A program made the translations under genes and the position numbers. Positions 19,020 through 29,184 of a DNA stretch of 57,022 nucleotides are shown in pieces (positions within the stretch are counted from its first letter, which is position 1; each line of letters begins with the position of its first letter). Location: the NCBI GenBank assembly GCA_018001695.1, contig JAGNHN010000019.1:1-57022 (forward strand), written 5' to 3'. The stretch comes from Lentimicrobiaceae bacterium. GTDB lineage: Bacteria > Bacteroidota > Bacteroidia > Bacteroidales > JAGNHN01. The notes below the pieces were generated by a model. That model did no database searches. It was not told the origin of the DNA and saw only the letters and a list, made by a program, of their open reading frames with translations.

Positions 19020-19538
19020 ATGGAAGATTTTCTATACATACTTGCCATTATTGCCTGGGTGGTTTATTCCTTCTACAAGAACAGTCAGAAGGTCAAAAAA
19101 AACCGACCTGCCACGCGCCGGCCTGTTGAAGAAACCCCGGAAGAAAAACGGGACTTCCGCAGCATTCTGGAAGAGATCCTGGGACAGGAAGAGGAAAGCA
19201 TTCCGGAATATCAGGCTGAGGCACCGGCACCGGCAAGGGAAGTATACAAGCCCATGGAGTATACACCTTCACAGCAGCCACAGCAGGAATTCCAATATCA
19301 ACAGACATATAAGACGCTGGACGACCTCTATGAAGAAAGTGGCATGATGCCATCTCAGATGCAGGTCAGTCTGGAAGATATGGATAACAACCAACGTATT
19401 CAGGCAGTGTCATCTTTGGAGGAAAAGAAAGAGACGCCCAGGTGGAAGGCTGATATTCGAACCGCCATCATATTATCCGAAATATTGAACCGGCCATATG
19501 ATGAGCGAAGCGCTTACCGGCCCCTTTGGCAAACCTGA
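19020..19538 (+). CDS. Small membrane-anchored protein of unknown function
   Basis: I do not recognise a named family. The 172 residues start with one membrane helix (FLYILAIIAWVVYSFY, about 4-19), followed by a basic stretch (KKNRPATRR) that places the rest in the cytosol. The middle is acidic and then Pro/Gln-rich (about 60-115), so it is likely disordered. The C-terminus (RTAIILSEILNRPYDE) looks like a short conserved helix. Proteins of this layout are common in Bacteroidales. It has its own -7 box and stands alone. Confidence 0.7.
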   Translation: MEDFLYILAIIAWVVYSFYKNSQKVKKNRPATRRPVEETPEEKRDFRSILEEILGQEEESIPEYQAEAPAPAREVYKPMEYTPSQQPQQEFQYQQTYKTLDDLYEESGMMPSQMQVSLEDMDNNQRIQAVSSLEEKKETPRWKADIRTAIILSEILNRPYDERSAYRPLWQT

Positions 19539-19542
19539 TTGA

Positions 19543-19575
19543 TTTGGAGGATTCAGTGAATTGTTGTTACCTTTA
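19543..19575 (+). promoter_or_regulatory. Promoter of the TonB receptor / PorV operon
   Basis: TTTG at 19543-19546, a 21-nt spacer and TACCTTTA at 19568-19575 match the Bacteroidota consensus with one change in the last -7 base. It is followed by about 95 nt of untranslated leader. Confidence 0.55.
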
Positions 19576-19673
19576 CCCACTTTTTTGCAGGCTTTGAGAA
19601 CTTGGTTTTTAATCATAAAGAACACAAAATCAGACACAAATAAGAGAGGAATTCTAACATAAAATAACTCGGT

Positions 19674-22600
19674 ATGTTGCGAAAATTACTGTTGACAGCG
19701 TTGTTGGCTGTAGCGGCGAATGGATTGCTTTGGGCCCAATCGGGTACATTACAGGGGAAGATCCTGGACAATGCCACCAAGGAACCCATTCCTTTTGCCA
19801 ATATCATCCTGGAATCAGGTGGACGCCAGGTTGGCGGATCCACTTCTGACTTTGATGGGAAGTATACCATTAAACCGATTCCGCCAGGCAGGTATGACCT
19901 TAAAGCCACCTATGTGGGATATAAACCCCTGTTGATCAGGGGAGTGGTCATCAACTCCGACAAAATCACGTTCTACGACATCGCGATGGAGCCCACGGTG
20001 ACAACCCTGGAGACTTTTGAAGTTGTGGACTATAAGGTGCCGCTGATCTCCAAGGACAAGACGTCTACGGGGGGTACCGTGACCTCGGAAGAAATCGCCA
20101 AGATGCCGAATCGATCCGCCAATGCTGTTGCGACAACCGTTGGTGGTGTCTTTTCAGCTGACGGTGAGCGAGGCAGTGTGCGTGGTCAGCGTACCGAAGG
20201 TACCGTGATGTACATCGATGGTATCAAAGTACGTGGATCTTCCGCCCTGCCACAGGCTGCCATCGAGGAAGTTACCGTCATTACCGGTGGACTGCCGGCA
20301 CAGTATGGAGATGCCGTTGGCGGTATTATCAATGTCACAACCAAGGGACCTTCCCGCAATTTTGGCGGAGGGCTTGAGCTTCAAACTTCTGAATACCTGG
20401 ATGCATTTGGTTATAACCGATTGGGATTCAATATTCAGGGACCCCTGCTCAAGAGTCGTGACCCAAACAATCCCGTTTCCTTGCTGGGCTATTTCATTGC
20501 CGGTGATATTCTCTACCGTAGGGACGGAAGACCGACGGCTACAGGGGTTTACAAAGTAAACGATGAACTGAAGCAGCAACTCACCGAGACCCCTTTACGC
20601 CCTTCCGGAACAGGAACCGGATCTCTTATCAACGCTGAGTTTGTCAGGAAAAATCAGTTGGAACTGCTTAAGGCAACACAGAATACAGAGGTTTTCCAAA
20701 CCAATGTAAGCGCCAAAATCGACGTCAGGACATCACCGACCATCAACCTTTCATTCGGGGGATCGCTCAACTACCTCAACTATGATGAATATGCCTACAG
20801 CAGGACTCTCTTCAACTGGGAAAATAATCCTCAGTTCATTGAGACCACCTGGAGGGTATTTGGGCGCTTTACGCAGCGTTTCCCAACCAATCAGGAAAGT
20901 AAATCCCTGATTAAGAATGTGTACTATACTATTCAGGCCGACTATTCCAATTACCACCGTGTTATTCAGGACAGGGATCACAAAGACAACCTGTTCAACT
21001 ATGGGTATGTAGGGAAATTCAAGACCCACAAGATCAGGTCCTATGAGATTGGATCTGACAGTGTTTTGGGTCTGAACGATATTTATATACACAATGGCTT
21101 TGCCGACACCCTGTTTTCCTTCGTTCCTTCCGACATCAATGATGAAGTATCCAGGTATACTTCGCTGTATTACAGTCTGTATGATGATCCTTTCCTCCAT
21201 TACAACAATGCCACACAAGTACAGCTTGGAGGAGGTCTGCTGAACGGCCAGCAACCCGAGAGTGTATATGGCCTCTGGCAGAATATCGGGCAACAGTATA
21301 ATGGTTATTTCATCAATGACAATGCCCAGATTGGTATTTCCGCCCATGGATCTGCCGACATTAAAAACCATGAAATCCAGTTCGGGATCCAATACGAACA
21401 GCGCAAGGATGCCTCCTATGGATATTCGCCCATTTCCTTGTGGACTATCGCCAGGGCATATGCGAATGCACATATCGAACAGCTGGACAAATCAGACCCG
21501 CAAAGGGTTTACGATCCGTTTGGGGTGGCACAGGATACCGTTTGGTACAAACGTCTGTATGACGGTGCATCACAGTATTTCTTCGATTATAACCTGAGAA
21601 AGAAGTTGGGCATGCCCACCACCAGCCTGGACTGGATTGATGTGGATAATTATGATCCTACGGTTTTCAGCATTGACATGTTCAGTGCAGATGAACTTTA
21701 CCGTGGTGGTGTTAACTCTCTGATATCCTATTATGGCTATGATTATACCGGTAAGAAACTCAGCGGCCGCCCGGCTTTCGATGATTTCTTCAATGCCACA
21801 GATGAATTTGGCAATAAACTCAGGACCATTGGGGCATTTGAGCCAATCTATCTGGCAGGATATATACAGGATAAGTTTGCCTTCAATGATCTGATCTTCA
21901 ATATTGGGGTACGTGTTGACCGTTATGACGCCAACCAGATGGTGTTGAAGGATCCTTATCTCCTGTATGAAGCCAGAACTGTGAAGGAAGTGACGACTCT
22001 GGGTAATCATCCCGGTAACATGGGCCCGGATTACATTGTCTACGTGAACGATGTCAGCAATCCAACGACCATCATGGGTTACCGCGAAGGCAGCAATTGG
22101 TACAGCGCAGACGGTAAGCCCCTGAGCGATCCAAGTGCCCTGGATGCAGGCCAGGGAGTTTCTCCTTATCTCGTGAACCCGGGACAGGGTGAACTGAACA
22201 GCTCTGCGTTCAAAGATTATGAGCCCCAGACCACCATCATGCCGCGTATCTCTTTCTCGTTCCCGATTTCTGATGAGGCTCTTTTCTTTGCTCATTACGA
22301 TGTGCTGACCCAGCGTCCAACCGGTTTTTCACGGATGGATCCCACGGATTATCTCTTCATCGACGCCAGGAATGACTATATCAACAATCCCAATCTGAAG
22401 CCTTCACGCACGATTGACTATGAAATTGGCTTTATGCAGAAACTAACCAATTCGTCGTCCATCAACCTCTCCACTTTCTACCGTGAAATGCGCGACCAGA
22501 TTCAGGCATACCGTTTCAGTGGTGCTTATCCTCAATCCTATTATTCCTACAACAACATCGACTTTGGAACGGTAAAGGGTCTTACGGTTTCCTACGACCT

Positions 22601-23315
22601 TAGAAGGACCGGTAATGCCCGTATCCGCGCCAGTTATACCTTACAGTTCGCAGAAGGAACCGGATCAGATGCAGAATCTGCCCGCGCACTGGTCTCTTCA
22701 AATCAGCCCAACCTGAGAACGACAACGCCACTCGACTTTGACCGCCGTCATGCCATTAATCTTCTGGTTGACTACCGTTTCGCTTCAGGAAAGGAATACA
22801 ACGGACCTGTCTACACCAAGAAGATCAAGGGTACTGACAAAGTCAAGACCGTTGAGATCCTGAAGAACACAGGTGTCAACTTCACCTTCAACGGTGGTTC
22901 GGGCACGCCATATTCCAAATCGAGCAAGGTGGTTGCCACGCAGTTAGGTGGTGGTAGTTCACTGCTGCAGGGCTCCATCAATGGTTCGCGTCTGCCATGG
23001 CAGTTCAGGATGGACGGCCGTCTTGACCGCGACATGGAAGTTAAACTGGGAGATAAGGAGGAATCGAAAACCCTGTTTATCAACGTCTATCTTGAGGTGT
23101 TGAATGTTTTTAACACCAAGAATATCTTGTCCGTATACCGTGCTACCGGTAATGCCAGTGACGATGGATATCTGGCTGCTGCAGAATTCCAGGCAGGGAT
23201 CCAGGCCCAGACCAATGAGCAGGCCTTCAGAGATCTGTATGCCATCCGGGTGAACAACCCAGGCAATTATAGCCAGCCACGGCAAATTCGTTTAGGTGTG
23301 ATTCTTGGATTCTAA
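19674..23315 (+). CDS. TonB-dependent outer-membrane receptor with N-terminal carboxypeptidase-like domain
   Basis: A 1213-residue outer-membrane protein. A signal peptide ends near WAQ (residue 22). A carboxypeptidase-regulatory-like beta-sandwich (about 25-110; GKILDNATKEPIPFANI, DGKYTIKPIPPGRYDLKATYVGYKP) is followed by a plug domain (about 125-235; SVRGQRTEGTVMYIDGIKV, GGLPAQYGDAVGGIINVTTKG) and a beta-barrel. No SusD partner follows; instead come a giant secreted protein and a PorV/PorQ-type protein, so carbohydrate uptake by a SusCD pair is unlikely. It is first in a three-gene operon (30-nt gap). Its substrate may be the downstream cargo or something that cargo binds. Confidence 0.92.
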   Translation: MLRKLLLTALLAVAANGLLWAQSGTLQGKILDNATKEPIPFANIILESGGRQVGGSTSDFDGKYTIKPIPPGRYDLKATYVGYKPLLIRGVVINSDKITFYDIAMEPTVTTLETFEVVDYKVPLISKDKTSTGGTVTSEEIAKMPNRSANAVATTVGGVFSADGERGSVRGQRTEGTVMYIDGIKVRGSSALPQAAIEEVTVITGGLPAQYGDAVGGIINVTTKGPSRNFGGGLELQTSEYLDAFGYNRLGFNIQGPLLKSRDPNNPVSLLGYFIAGDILYRRDGRPTATGVYKVNDELKQQLTETPLRPSGTGTGSLINAEFVRKNQLELLKATQNTEVFQTNVSAKIDVRTSPTINLSFGGSLNYLNYDEYAYSRTLFNWENNPQFIETTWRVFGRFTQRFPTNQESKSLIKNVYYTIQADYSNYHRVIQDRDHKDNLFNYGYVGKFKTHKIRSYEIGSDSVLGLNDIYIHNGFADTLFSFVPSDINDEVSRYTSLYYSLYDDPFLHYNNATQVQLGGGLLNGQQPESVYGLWQNIGQQYNGYFINDNAQIGISAHGSADIKNHEIQFGIQYEQRKDASYGYSPISLWTIARAYANAHIEQLDKSDPQRVYDPFGVAQDTVWYKRLYDGASQYFFDYNLRKKLGMPTTSLDWIDVDNYDPTVFSIDMFSADELYRGGVNSLISYYGYDYTGKKLSGRPAFDDFFNATDEFGNKLRTIGAFEPIYLAGYIQDKFAFNDLIFNIGVRVDRYDANQMVLKDPYLLYEARTVKEVTTLGNHPGNMGPDYIVYVNDVSNPTTIMGYREGSNWYSADGKPLSDPSALDAGQGVSPYLVNPGQGELNSSAFKDYEPQTTIMPRISFSFPISDEALFFAHYDVLTQRPTGFSRMDPTDYLFIDARNDYINNPNLKPSRTIDYEIGFMQKLTNSSSINLSTFYREMRDQIQAYRFSGAYPQSYYSYNNIDFGTVKGLTVSYDLRRTGNARIRASYTLQFAEGTGSDAESARALVSSNQPNLRTTTPLDFDRRHAINLLVDYRFASGKEYNGPVYTKKIKGTDKVKTVEILKNTGVNFTFNGGSGTPYSKSSKVVATQLGGGSSLLQGSINGSRLPWQFRMDGRLDRDMEVKLGDKEESKTLFINVYLEVLNVFNTKNILSVYRATGNASDDGYLAAAEFQAGIQAQTNEQAFRDLYAIRVNNPGNYSQPRQIRLGVILGF

Positions 23316-23345
23316 GCAACCGCATCTTACAACACAGAAAAATCA

Positions 23346-26300
23346 ATGAATATGAAAAATATATCTCGGATACTGCTGGTAACATCCCTGGCCTTGCTTG
23401 TTTCGCATACAACCCTGGCCTATAAGAACCCGGGAGACCAAAAATCCAAAGCACCCAAAGCAGCCGGTTGTGCTGCTGCCTCGGCGTTCACCGACCTGAA
23501 TATCAATAATGTCAGGTGTCGTATCAATACCGGAGGTGATATGTGGTGGGACCTTCTGGACGTAGCCCATTATTTCATCCCTAAAAACACCCTGAAAACG
23601 GCCATGTTCTCCGCCTCCCTGTGGATTGGGGGTCTGGATGTCAATGGACAGCTCAAACTCGCAGCGCAACGTTACAGGGGAAATGGTAATGATTACTGGC
23701 CCGGGCCTCTGACCATTGACGGTACAGCGGCTGTTGATGCGGAAACCTGTACCAAATATGATAAGTTGTTCCGTATTACCAGGACTGAAGTAGACCAGTA
23801 TTTAGCCTGGTGGACCGATCCGGAAAGCAATCCTAACTATACCATCCCAAAATCTATCCTGGATTGGCCTGCCCATGGAGACCCTCAGAAAAAACAGAGC
23901 TATTATCTAGCTCCTTTCTGGGATGAAGACGGAGACGGGAACTATGACCCAAACCGTGGCGACTATCCCTATTATGACCTGGATAATTCACTCTGTCCGA
24001 GGAATCCTGAAAACATGTTCAAACCGCCAGCCCCGACGATGGAAACTGTTCTTGGGGTTGTTAAAGGAGGTATCCTTTCTGACCAGGTAATCAAGGGCGA
24101 CCAGACGTTGTGGTGGGTGTTCAATGACAAAGGTAATGTTCACAGTGAAACGCAGGGAGCAGCCATTGGTATGGAAATCAGGGCCCAGGCTTTCGGATTT
24201 GCCACCAACGATGAAATCAACAACATGACATTCTATTCTTATGAAATCATCAACCGCTCCACCTTCCGCCTGACCGAAACCTATTTCAGTCAGTGGGTCG
24301 ATACCGACCTGGGGTATGCCTATGATGACTATGTCGGATGTGATGTTTTGCGTGGGTTGGGATATTGCTACAATGGCAATGCTGTTGATGGTACCGGTAA
24401 AGACGACCATTACGGACAGCAGCCTCCTGCTGTAGGTGTCGACTTTTTCCAGGGACCTTATATGGATGCCGATGGGATCGACAACCCGAAATTTGGCCCG
24501 GATGGCAAGCAGCTCTGTGATGTGAGCATCAACGGTATCAACTTTGGCGACTCCATCGTTGACAATGAGCGCTTTGGTATGCGCCGCTTTGTTTATCATA
24601 ATAACCTGGGAGGTTATTGGGCAATGACAGACCCAGACCGGGCTGCCGAGTATTACAATTATCTGCGCGGTTTCTGGAAGGATGGTATCCGCATGCGTTA
24701 TGGCGGCAACGCCCATCCCAATGCCGGTGGTGACGGCCCTGAATGTGACTTCATGTTCCCTTCAGACACCGACCCCTGCAACTGGGGTACACATGGCATT
24801 CAGCCGAACTACATCACCGGTGCCGGTGGCAGCGGGGTGAAATGGACGGAAGAAACCGCCGGAAATGAACCCTACGACAGGCGATTCATGCAATCTGCCG
24901 GTCCTTTTACCCTTGAACCCGGTGCCGTCAATTATATCACCGTAGGTATTCCATGGGCACGTGCCACGACCGGAGGTCCTTTTGCCTCTGTTGAATTGCT
25001 CAGGGTGGTGGACGATAAATGCCAGGCCCTTTTCGACAACTGCTTCAAGGTGGTTGATGGGCCGGATGCACCTGACCTCGTTGCAAGGGAACTGGATCGT
25101 GAGATCATCCTCTTCATCAGCAATCGCAAGACATCCAATAATTATCTGGAGCAATACAAGGAACTTGAACCCAATATTCCGGAACGTAAGATCAACTCTA
25201 TTACCAACTACATCTATGATACCCTTACCGGGCAGTACATCCAGCAGATTGTGAATGACACCATCCATTACGACCGTTATTTCCGCTTCGAGGGATACCA
25301 GATCTACCAGCTTGCCAATGCAGATGTGGATATTTCTGAAATCAAGAACCCGGATAAATCACGTCTCGTTGCACAATGCGATATTGAAAATGGCGTCTCC
25401 AGAATCCTGAACTATTATTTCGACGAAAACCTGCAGTCCAGTGTACCGGTACTGGAGGTAAATGGTGTCAATAAGGGTATCCAGCATTCTTTCCGTATCC
25501 TGACCGACCAGTTTGCCTCAGGTGACAACAGGCTGGTCAACCATAAACAGTATTACTATATTGCTGTTGCTTATGCCCATAATGAGTTCTGGCCCTATTC
25601 ACAGGAACCGGGTGTTCCGGATGGATTGCTTGGACAGAAGAAGCCTTATCTGGCAGGTCGCAAGAGTGCCACAGGTCGTATTCAATCTATAACGGCTATT
25701 CCTCACAATACTACCCCCACCAGCGGAGGTTCTGTTATCAATGCCCAGTATGGCGATGGTCCGAGGATCACCCGTATTGAGGGCAATGGTAATGGTGGTA
25801 TTGAGCTGGAAATGCTGCAGGAAAGCATCGACCAGGTGATGGCATTGTCCGGGCCTCCTTATATCGTCACCAATCCTGTTTATGACAACGGTATGGGCCC
25901 CATCAATGTGAAGGTTGTTGATCCTCTCAACGTCAAGCCAGGTAATTTTACCGTCAGATTCAATGTGCCATCCAATAATATCAACCTGGCCACATGGACA
26001 CTGACCAATACTACGACCGGTGAATCCTGGGAAAGTGAAACAGCCATTGATTATCCCAATGAACAGCTGATCATGGACCTTGGCCTTTCGATTCAGATCC
26101 AGCAGGTTAAATATCCTGGGGACCTGACAGGACGCAACAATGGATTCCTGAATGCAACCATTGAATTTAATGATCCAACCAAGCCCTGGCTGACCGGTAT
26201 TCCTGACCGTGATGACCCGGGTCCATTCAACTGGATCCGTTCCGGAACGCTGCAGGAGACCGGCTCCGGTGCCGTCAACAATGATGCAACGGATACCGAA

Positions 26301-27485
26301 GGGAACTTCATCGATCCCGATGAGCAGTATGAAAATATGCTCAGTGGAACATGGACAGCCTATCGTCTGGCAGCTGAAAACAACGTCAATATGTTTGGCC
26401 CTGCCTTTGACAATTCCATCGGGTTTTCACGCCTTTCTAGGCTACATAGCGTCGATGTTGTATTTACCTCTGATAAGTCCAAATGGACCCGTTGTCCGGT
26501 TATTGAAATGTGTCCGGACAGGAACCTGGCGCAGGGCAATGCCAAGCGGTTCTCCGTTCGTGCTTCCAAATCAGTGGACAAGGATGGAAATATTGACCCG
26601 AACTCTAACCAGGCAAGCACTGATCCAAACCATCCTAACTATATCAATGCCACCGGTATGGGTTGGTTCCCGGGATATGCCATCAATATTGAAACCGGGG
26701 AGCGTCTGAACCTGTTCTTTGGAGAAAATTCCTGGTTGTCGGCCCATAATGGCCGCGATATGCTCTGGAATCCTTCACCGGTGGTGACGAGTCTGTTCGA
26801 CATGATCTTCGGTGGTATGCACTACCTCTACATCCTCGGGCACAATACCGGTGTTTATCCTGCCGGAGGCTCCACCTTTGATGCACCTGCTTACGATGCT
26901 GGTGCCTGGGCCAGGGAATGGATCTCAGTGGAAGGTCTGCAGGAGTATATCTATGGTAATGTAATGTGGGTGAATATTCCGCTGCACAATTTCGAGCATG
27001 AATTTCTGGCTACTGATGCAAGGGTCAGACTGCGTGTCAGCCGCCCATATCAGCGTAATTATGCGATCGAAGGTGCCACCAATCCGGTCAATGACAACTG
27101 GCCAATGTATACCTTCACAACAAATGATATTGCTACCACAAAGGGTAATCTGAGTGTTGCTGAAGAAGCATTGAAACTGATCAACGTCGTACCGAATCCT
27201 TACTACGGATACTCCGGTTATGAAACCAATCAGCTCGACAACCGTGTGAAGTTCACCAATCTTCCAGAAAAGTGTACCATCACGATATACAACATCAGTG
27301 GTACATTAATTCGCAAGTTTGGCAAGGACGATGCCAGTACATACCTGGACTGGGACCTGAAAAACCAGGCTGGTATTCCCATCGCAGGAGGAATTTACCT
27401 GATCCACGTCAATGTGCCAGGTGTTGGAGAGAAAGTCGTTAAATGGTTTGGGACCTTACGCCCTGTTGACCTTAACAGCTTCTAA
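23346..27485 (+). CDS. Very large secreted protein with T9SS-like C-terminal domain
   Basis: 1379 residues, with an Ala-containing signal peptide at the N-terminus (ending near TLA, about residue 25). The body has no family I can name; it is rich in aromatic and Asp/Asn/Gly stretches (for example DEDGDGNYDPNRGDYPYYD near residue 195), suggesting calcium-binding or adhesive folds. The last about 100 residues (VVPNPYYGYSGYE, VKFTNLPEKCTITIYNISGTLIRKF, GGIYLIHV) have the pattern of T9SS type A / FlgD-like sorting domains, but about 13 further residues (FGTLRPVDLNSF region) follow the final strand. It lies between a TonB-dependent receptor and a PorV/PorQ-type gene. Surface-exposed cargo is the best reading. 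Confidence 0.8.
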   Translation: MNMKNISRILLVTSLALLVSHTTLAYKNPGDQKSKAPKAAGCAAASAFTDLNINNVRCRINTGGDMWWDLLDVAHYFIPKNTLKTAMFSASLWIGGLDVNGQLKLAAQRYRGNGNDYWPGPLTIDGTAAVDAETCTKYDKLFRITRTEVDQYLAWWTDPESNPNYTIPKSILDWPAHGDPQKKQSYYLAPFWDEDGDGNYDPNRGDYPYYDLDNSLCPRNPENMFKPPAPTMETVLGVVKGGILSDQVIKGDQTLWWVFNDKGNVHSETQGAAIGMEIRAQAFGFATNDEINNMTFYSYEIINRSTFRLTETYFSQWVDTDLGYAYDDYVGCDVLRGLGYCYNGNAVDGTGKDDHYGQQPPAVGVDFFQGPYMDADGIDNPKFGPDGKQLCDVSINGINFGDSIVDNERFGMRRFVYHNNLGGYWAMTDPDRAAEYYNYLRGFWKDGIRMRYGGNAHPNAGGDGPECDFMFPSDTDPCNWGTHGIQPNYITGAGGSGVKWTEETAGNEPYDRRFMQSAGPFTLEPGAVNYITVGIPWARATTGGPFASVELLRVVDDKCQALFDNCFKVVDGPDAPDLVARELDREIILFISNRKTSNNYLEQYKELEPNIPERKINSITNYIYDTLTGQYIQQIVNDTIHYDRYFRFEGYQIYQLANADVDISEIKNPDKSRLVAQCDIENGVSRILNYYFDENLQSSVPVLEVNGVNKGIQHSFRILTDQFASGDNRLVNHKQYYYIAVAYAHNEFWPYSQEPGVPDGLLGQKKPYLAGRKSATGRIQSITAIPHNTTPTSGGSVINAQYGDGPRITRIEGNGNGGIELEMLQESIDQVMALSGPPYIVTNPVYDNGMGPINVKVVDPLNVKPGNFTVRFNVPSNNINLATWTLTNTTTGESWESETAIDYPNEQLIMDLGLSIQIQQVKYPGDLTGRNNGFLNATIEFNDPTKPWLTGIPDRDDPGPFNWIRSGTLQETGSGAVNNDATDTEGNFIDPDEQYENMLSGTWTAYRLAAENNVNMFGPAFDNSIGFSRLSRLHSVDVVFTSDKSKWTRCPVIEMCPDRNLAQGNAKRFSVRASKSVDKDGNIDPNSNQASTDPNHPNYINATGMGWFPGYAINIETGERLNLFFGENSWLSAHNGRDMLWNPSPVVTSLFDMIFGGMHYLYILGHNTGVYPAGGSTFDAPAYDAGAWAREWISVEGLQEYIYGNVMWVNIPLHNFEHEFLATDARVRLRVSRPYQRNYAIEGATNPVNDNWPMYTFTTNDIATTKGNLSVAEEALKLINVVPNPYYGYSGYETNQLDNRVKFTNLPEKCTITIYNISGTLIRKFGKDDASTYLDWDLKNQAGIPIAGGIYLIHVNVPGVGEKVVKWFGTLRPVDLNSF

Positions 27486-27502
27486 ACCTGATCGTTGGCA
27501 AT

Positions 27503-28588
27503 ATGTTGAAAAACATTAAACCGGGAAAAATGAAGAACATGAAAACATATCTGACAGCAGTTATCCTTGCCGGATTCATGCTGTTCCCCCTGACCCATGG
27601 CGTTGCGGGCAACAAAGACCGTTCCGGACAAGCAGGTGCTTCCGAGTTATTGATCAATCCCTGGGCCCGCAGTTCGGGCTGGGGTAATGCCAATGTTGCC
27701 AGTGTGCGCGGACTGGAAGGCGTCTTTATGAATATTGCCGGTACTGCTTTTGTACCCCGCACGGAGCTGATTTTCTCGCATACGACCTGGCTGCAAGGAT
27801 CCGACGTTAACATCATGACTTTTGGGTTCACACAAAAAGCCGGTGAAAGCGGCGCCATCAGCATGGCCGTTATGTCGATGAACTTTGGAGATATTGATAT
27901 TACCACGGTTGCACAACCTGACGGCGGTGTTGGTACATTCTCCCCCAGCCTGATGAATATCAACCTGGGTTATGCCAAAGCCTTCTCGAACAGCATTTTC
28001 GGTGGTATCAACATCAAGATCATCTCTGAATCCATCGCAGATATTTCTGCCCAGGGCCTTGCCATCGATGTTGGCATCCAATATGTCACCGGCGCTGCCG
28101 AAAACATCAAGTTCGGCATTACCCTGAAAAATATCGGACCTACGATGAAGTTCAGCGGTGATGGTCTCTCTTTCCGTGGATTCATCCCCGGACAGGAAAC
28201 CCAGTTTACCGTGGAACAACGATCCGAGGAGTTTGAACTTCCTTCCACCCTCAGTATTGGCGCTGCCTATGACTTCCTGTTCGAAGGAAACAGCAGGCTT
28301 ACGTTGGCCGGGAATTTCCAGTCAAACTCGTTTACCAAGGATCAGATAATCCTCGGTGCTGAGTACACCCTGAAGGAAGTCCTGATGCTTCGTGCCGGAT
28401 ATGCCTACGAAGAAGGCATTCTCTCGGATGCTGACCGCACTTCTGTCTATACCGGCCCTACGGCTGGCGTGACTGTTGAAATTCCGTTGAACAAGGAAAG
28501 CGGTTCGACTTTCGGCATCGACTACTCATATCGTGCAACCAATCCGTTCAGCGGAACACATAGCATAGGGGCCAGGATCAATTTCTGA
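27503..28588 (+). CDS. PorV/PorQ family outer-membrane protein
   Basis: 361 residues including a signal peptide; starts at 27530 or 27539 (MKTYLTAVILAGF) are also plausible. The mature protein opens with ASELLINPWARSSGWGNANVASVRGLEGVFMNIAG, the recognisable start of the PorV/PorQ (FadL-like) barrel family. PorV is the T9SS shuttle that passes cargo from the translocon to the attachment complex; PorQ is a relative. It follows the giant cargo gene by 17 nt, so this copy is probably dedicated to that cargo. The barrel continues to the last residue (IGARINF). The true genome-wide PorV may be elsewhere. Confidence 0.85.
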   Translation: MLKNIKPGKMKNMKTYLTAVILAGFMLFPLTHGVAGNKDRSGQAGASELLINPWARSSGWGNANVASVRGLEGVFMNIAGTAFVPRTELIFSHTTWLQGSDVNIMTFGFTQKAGESGAISMAVMSMNFGDIDITTVAQPDGGVGTFSPSLMNINLGYAKAFSNSIFGGINIKIISESIADISAQGLAIDVGIQYVTGAAENIKFGITLKNIGPTMKFSGDGLSFRGFIPGQETQFTVEQRSEEFELPSTLSIGAAYDFLFEGNSRLTLAGNFQSNSFTKDQIILGAEYTLKEVLMLRAGYAYEEGILSDADRTSVYTGPTAGVTVEIPLNKESGSTFGIDYSYRATNPFSGTHSIGARINF

Positions 28589-28595
28589 TCCCGGC

Positions 28596-28627
28596 CTTGC
28601 AAAGCGCGTAGTTAATTCTTATATTTG
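28596..28627 (+). promoter_or_regulatory. greA promoter
   Basis: CTTG at 28596-28599, a 20-nt spacer and a perfect -7 box TATATTTG at 28620-28627. The expected start of transcription falls at the 5' edge of the hairpin at 28632. Confidence 0.6.
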
Positions 28628-28631
28628 TGAC

Positions 28632-28659
28632 AAGACCCTTTGGAACGAAGGGTCTTTTT
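28632..28659 (+). terminator. Terminator or attenuator in the greA leader
   Basis: A perfect 9-bp stem (AAGACCCTT / AAGGGTCTT) with a 7-nt loop ends in a run of five T. It can terminate the upstream PorV operon. Because the greA -7 box lies only 4 nt upstream, the same hairpin would also be the first part of the greA transcript and could act as an attenuator. Confidence 0.8.
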
Positions 28660-28701
28660 CACTTTTAAAATCTCGACAAAAACACCATAACTCACCAAGC
28701 C

Positions 28702-29172
28702 ATGACTGAGAGCAAGTATGTTACAGAAGAAGGGCTTCAGAAACTGAAGGAAGAACTGGATGCTTTAACCAGTATGCGTCCGGAAATATCAAGGCAGATA
28801 GCCGAGGCCCGTGAGAAAGGCGATCTCTCAGAGAATGCCGAATATGATGCGGCCAAGGAGGCCCAGGGTATGCTTGAAATGCGCATCGCCAGGTTACAGG
28901 ACGTGATCCGCAATGCCCGCATCATTGACCAGTCACAAATAGACACATCCAAAGTGCTGATCCTTTCAAGGGTACGTATCCGTAACCTGAAAAATAACAA
29001 GGAAATGACGTATCTTCTGGTACCGGAAAACGAAGCTGACCTGAAGGCTGGAAAGATATCCATCCACTCACCCATTGCACAGGGATTGTTGGGAAGAAAA
29101 GTCGGAGATAAGGTCGACATCCAGGTGCCTGCCGGTGTCATTCCTTTCGAAATCATCGAAATCACCAGATAA
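28702..29172 (+). CDS. greA: Transcription elongation factor GreA
   Basis: This factor rescues backtracked RNA polymerase by stimulating transcript cleavage. The N-terminal coiled coil (about 1-78) has the conserved tip REKGDLSENAEYDAAKEAQ at residues 38-56 with the acidic Asp and Glu that enter the polymerase channel. The C-terminal FKBP-like domain has SIHSPIAQGLLGRKVGDKV. The length of 156 residues is normal. The HIT gene begins 12 nt downstream and is probably co-transcribed. Confidence 0.95.
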   Translation: MTESKYVTEEGLQKLKEELDALTSMRPEISRQIAEAREKGDLSENAEYDAAKEAQGMLEMRIARLQDVIRNARIIDQSQIDTSKVLILSRVRIRNLKNNKEMTYLLVPENEADLKAGKISIHSPIAQGLLGRKVGDKVDIQVPAGVIPFEIIEITR

Positions 29173-29184
29173 TTCTGAATAGCC

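Noticed and set aside
19674..28588. SusCD polysaccharide utilisation locus
   Set aside because: There is a TonB-dependent receptor but no SusD homologue or glycoside hydrolase; a PorV/PorQ-type gene follows instead.
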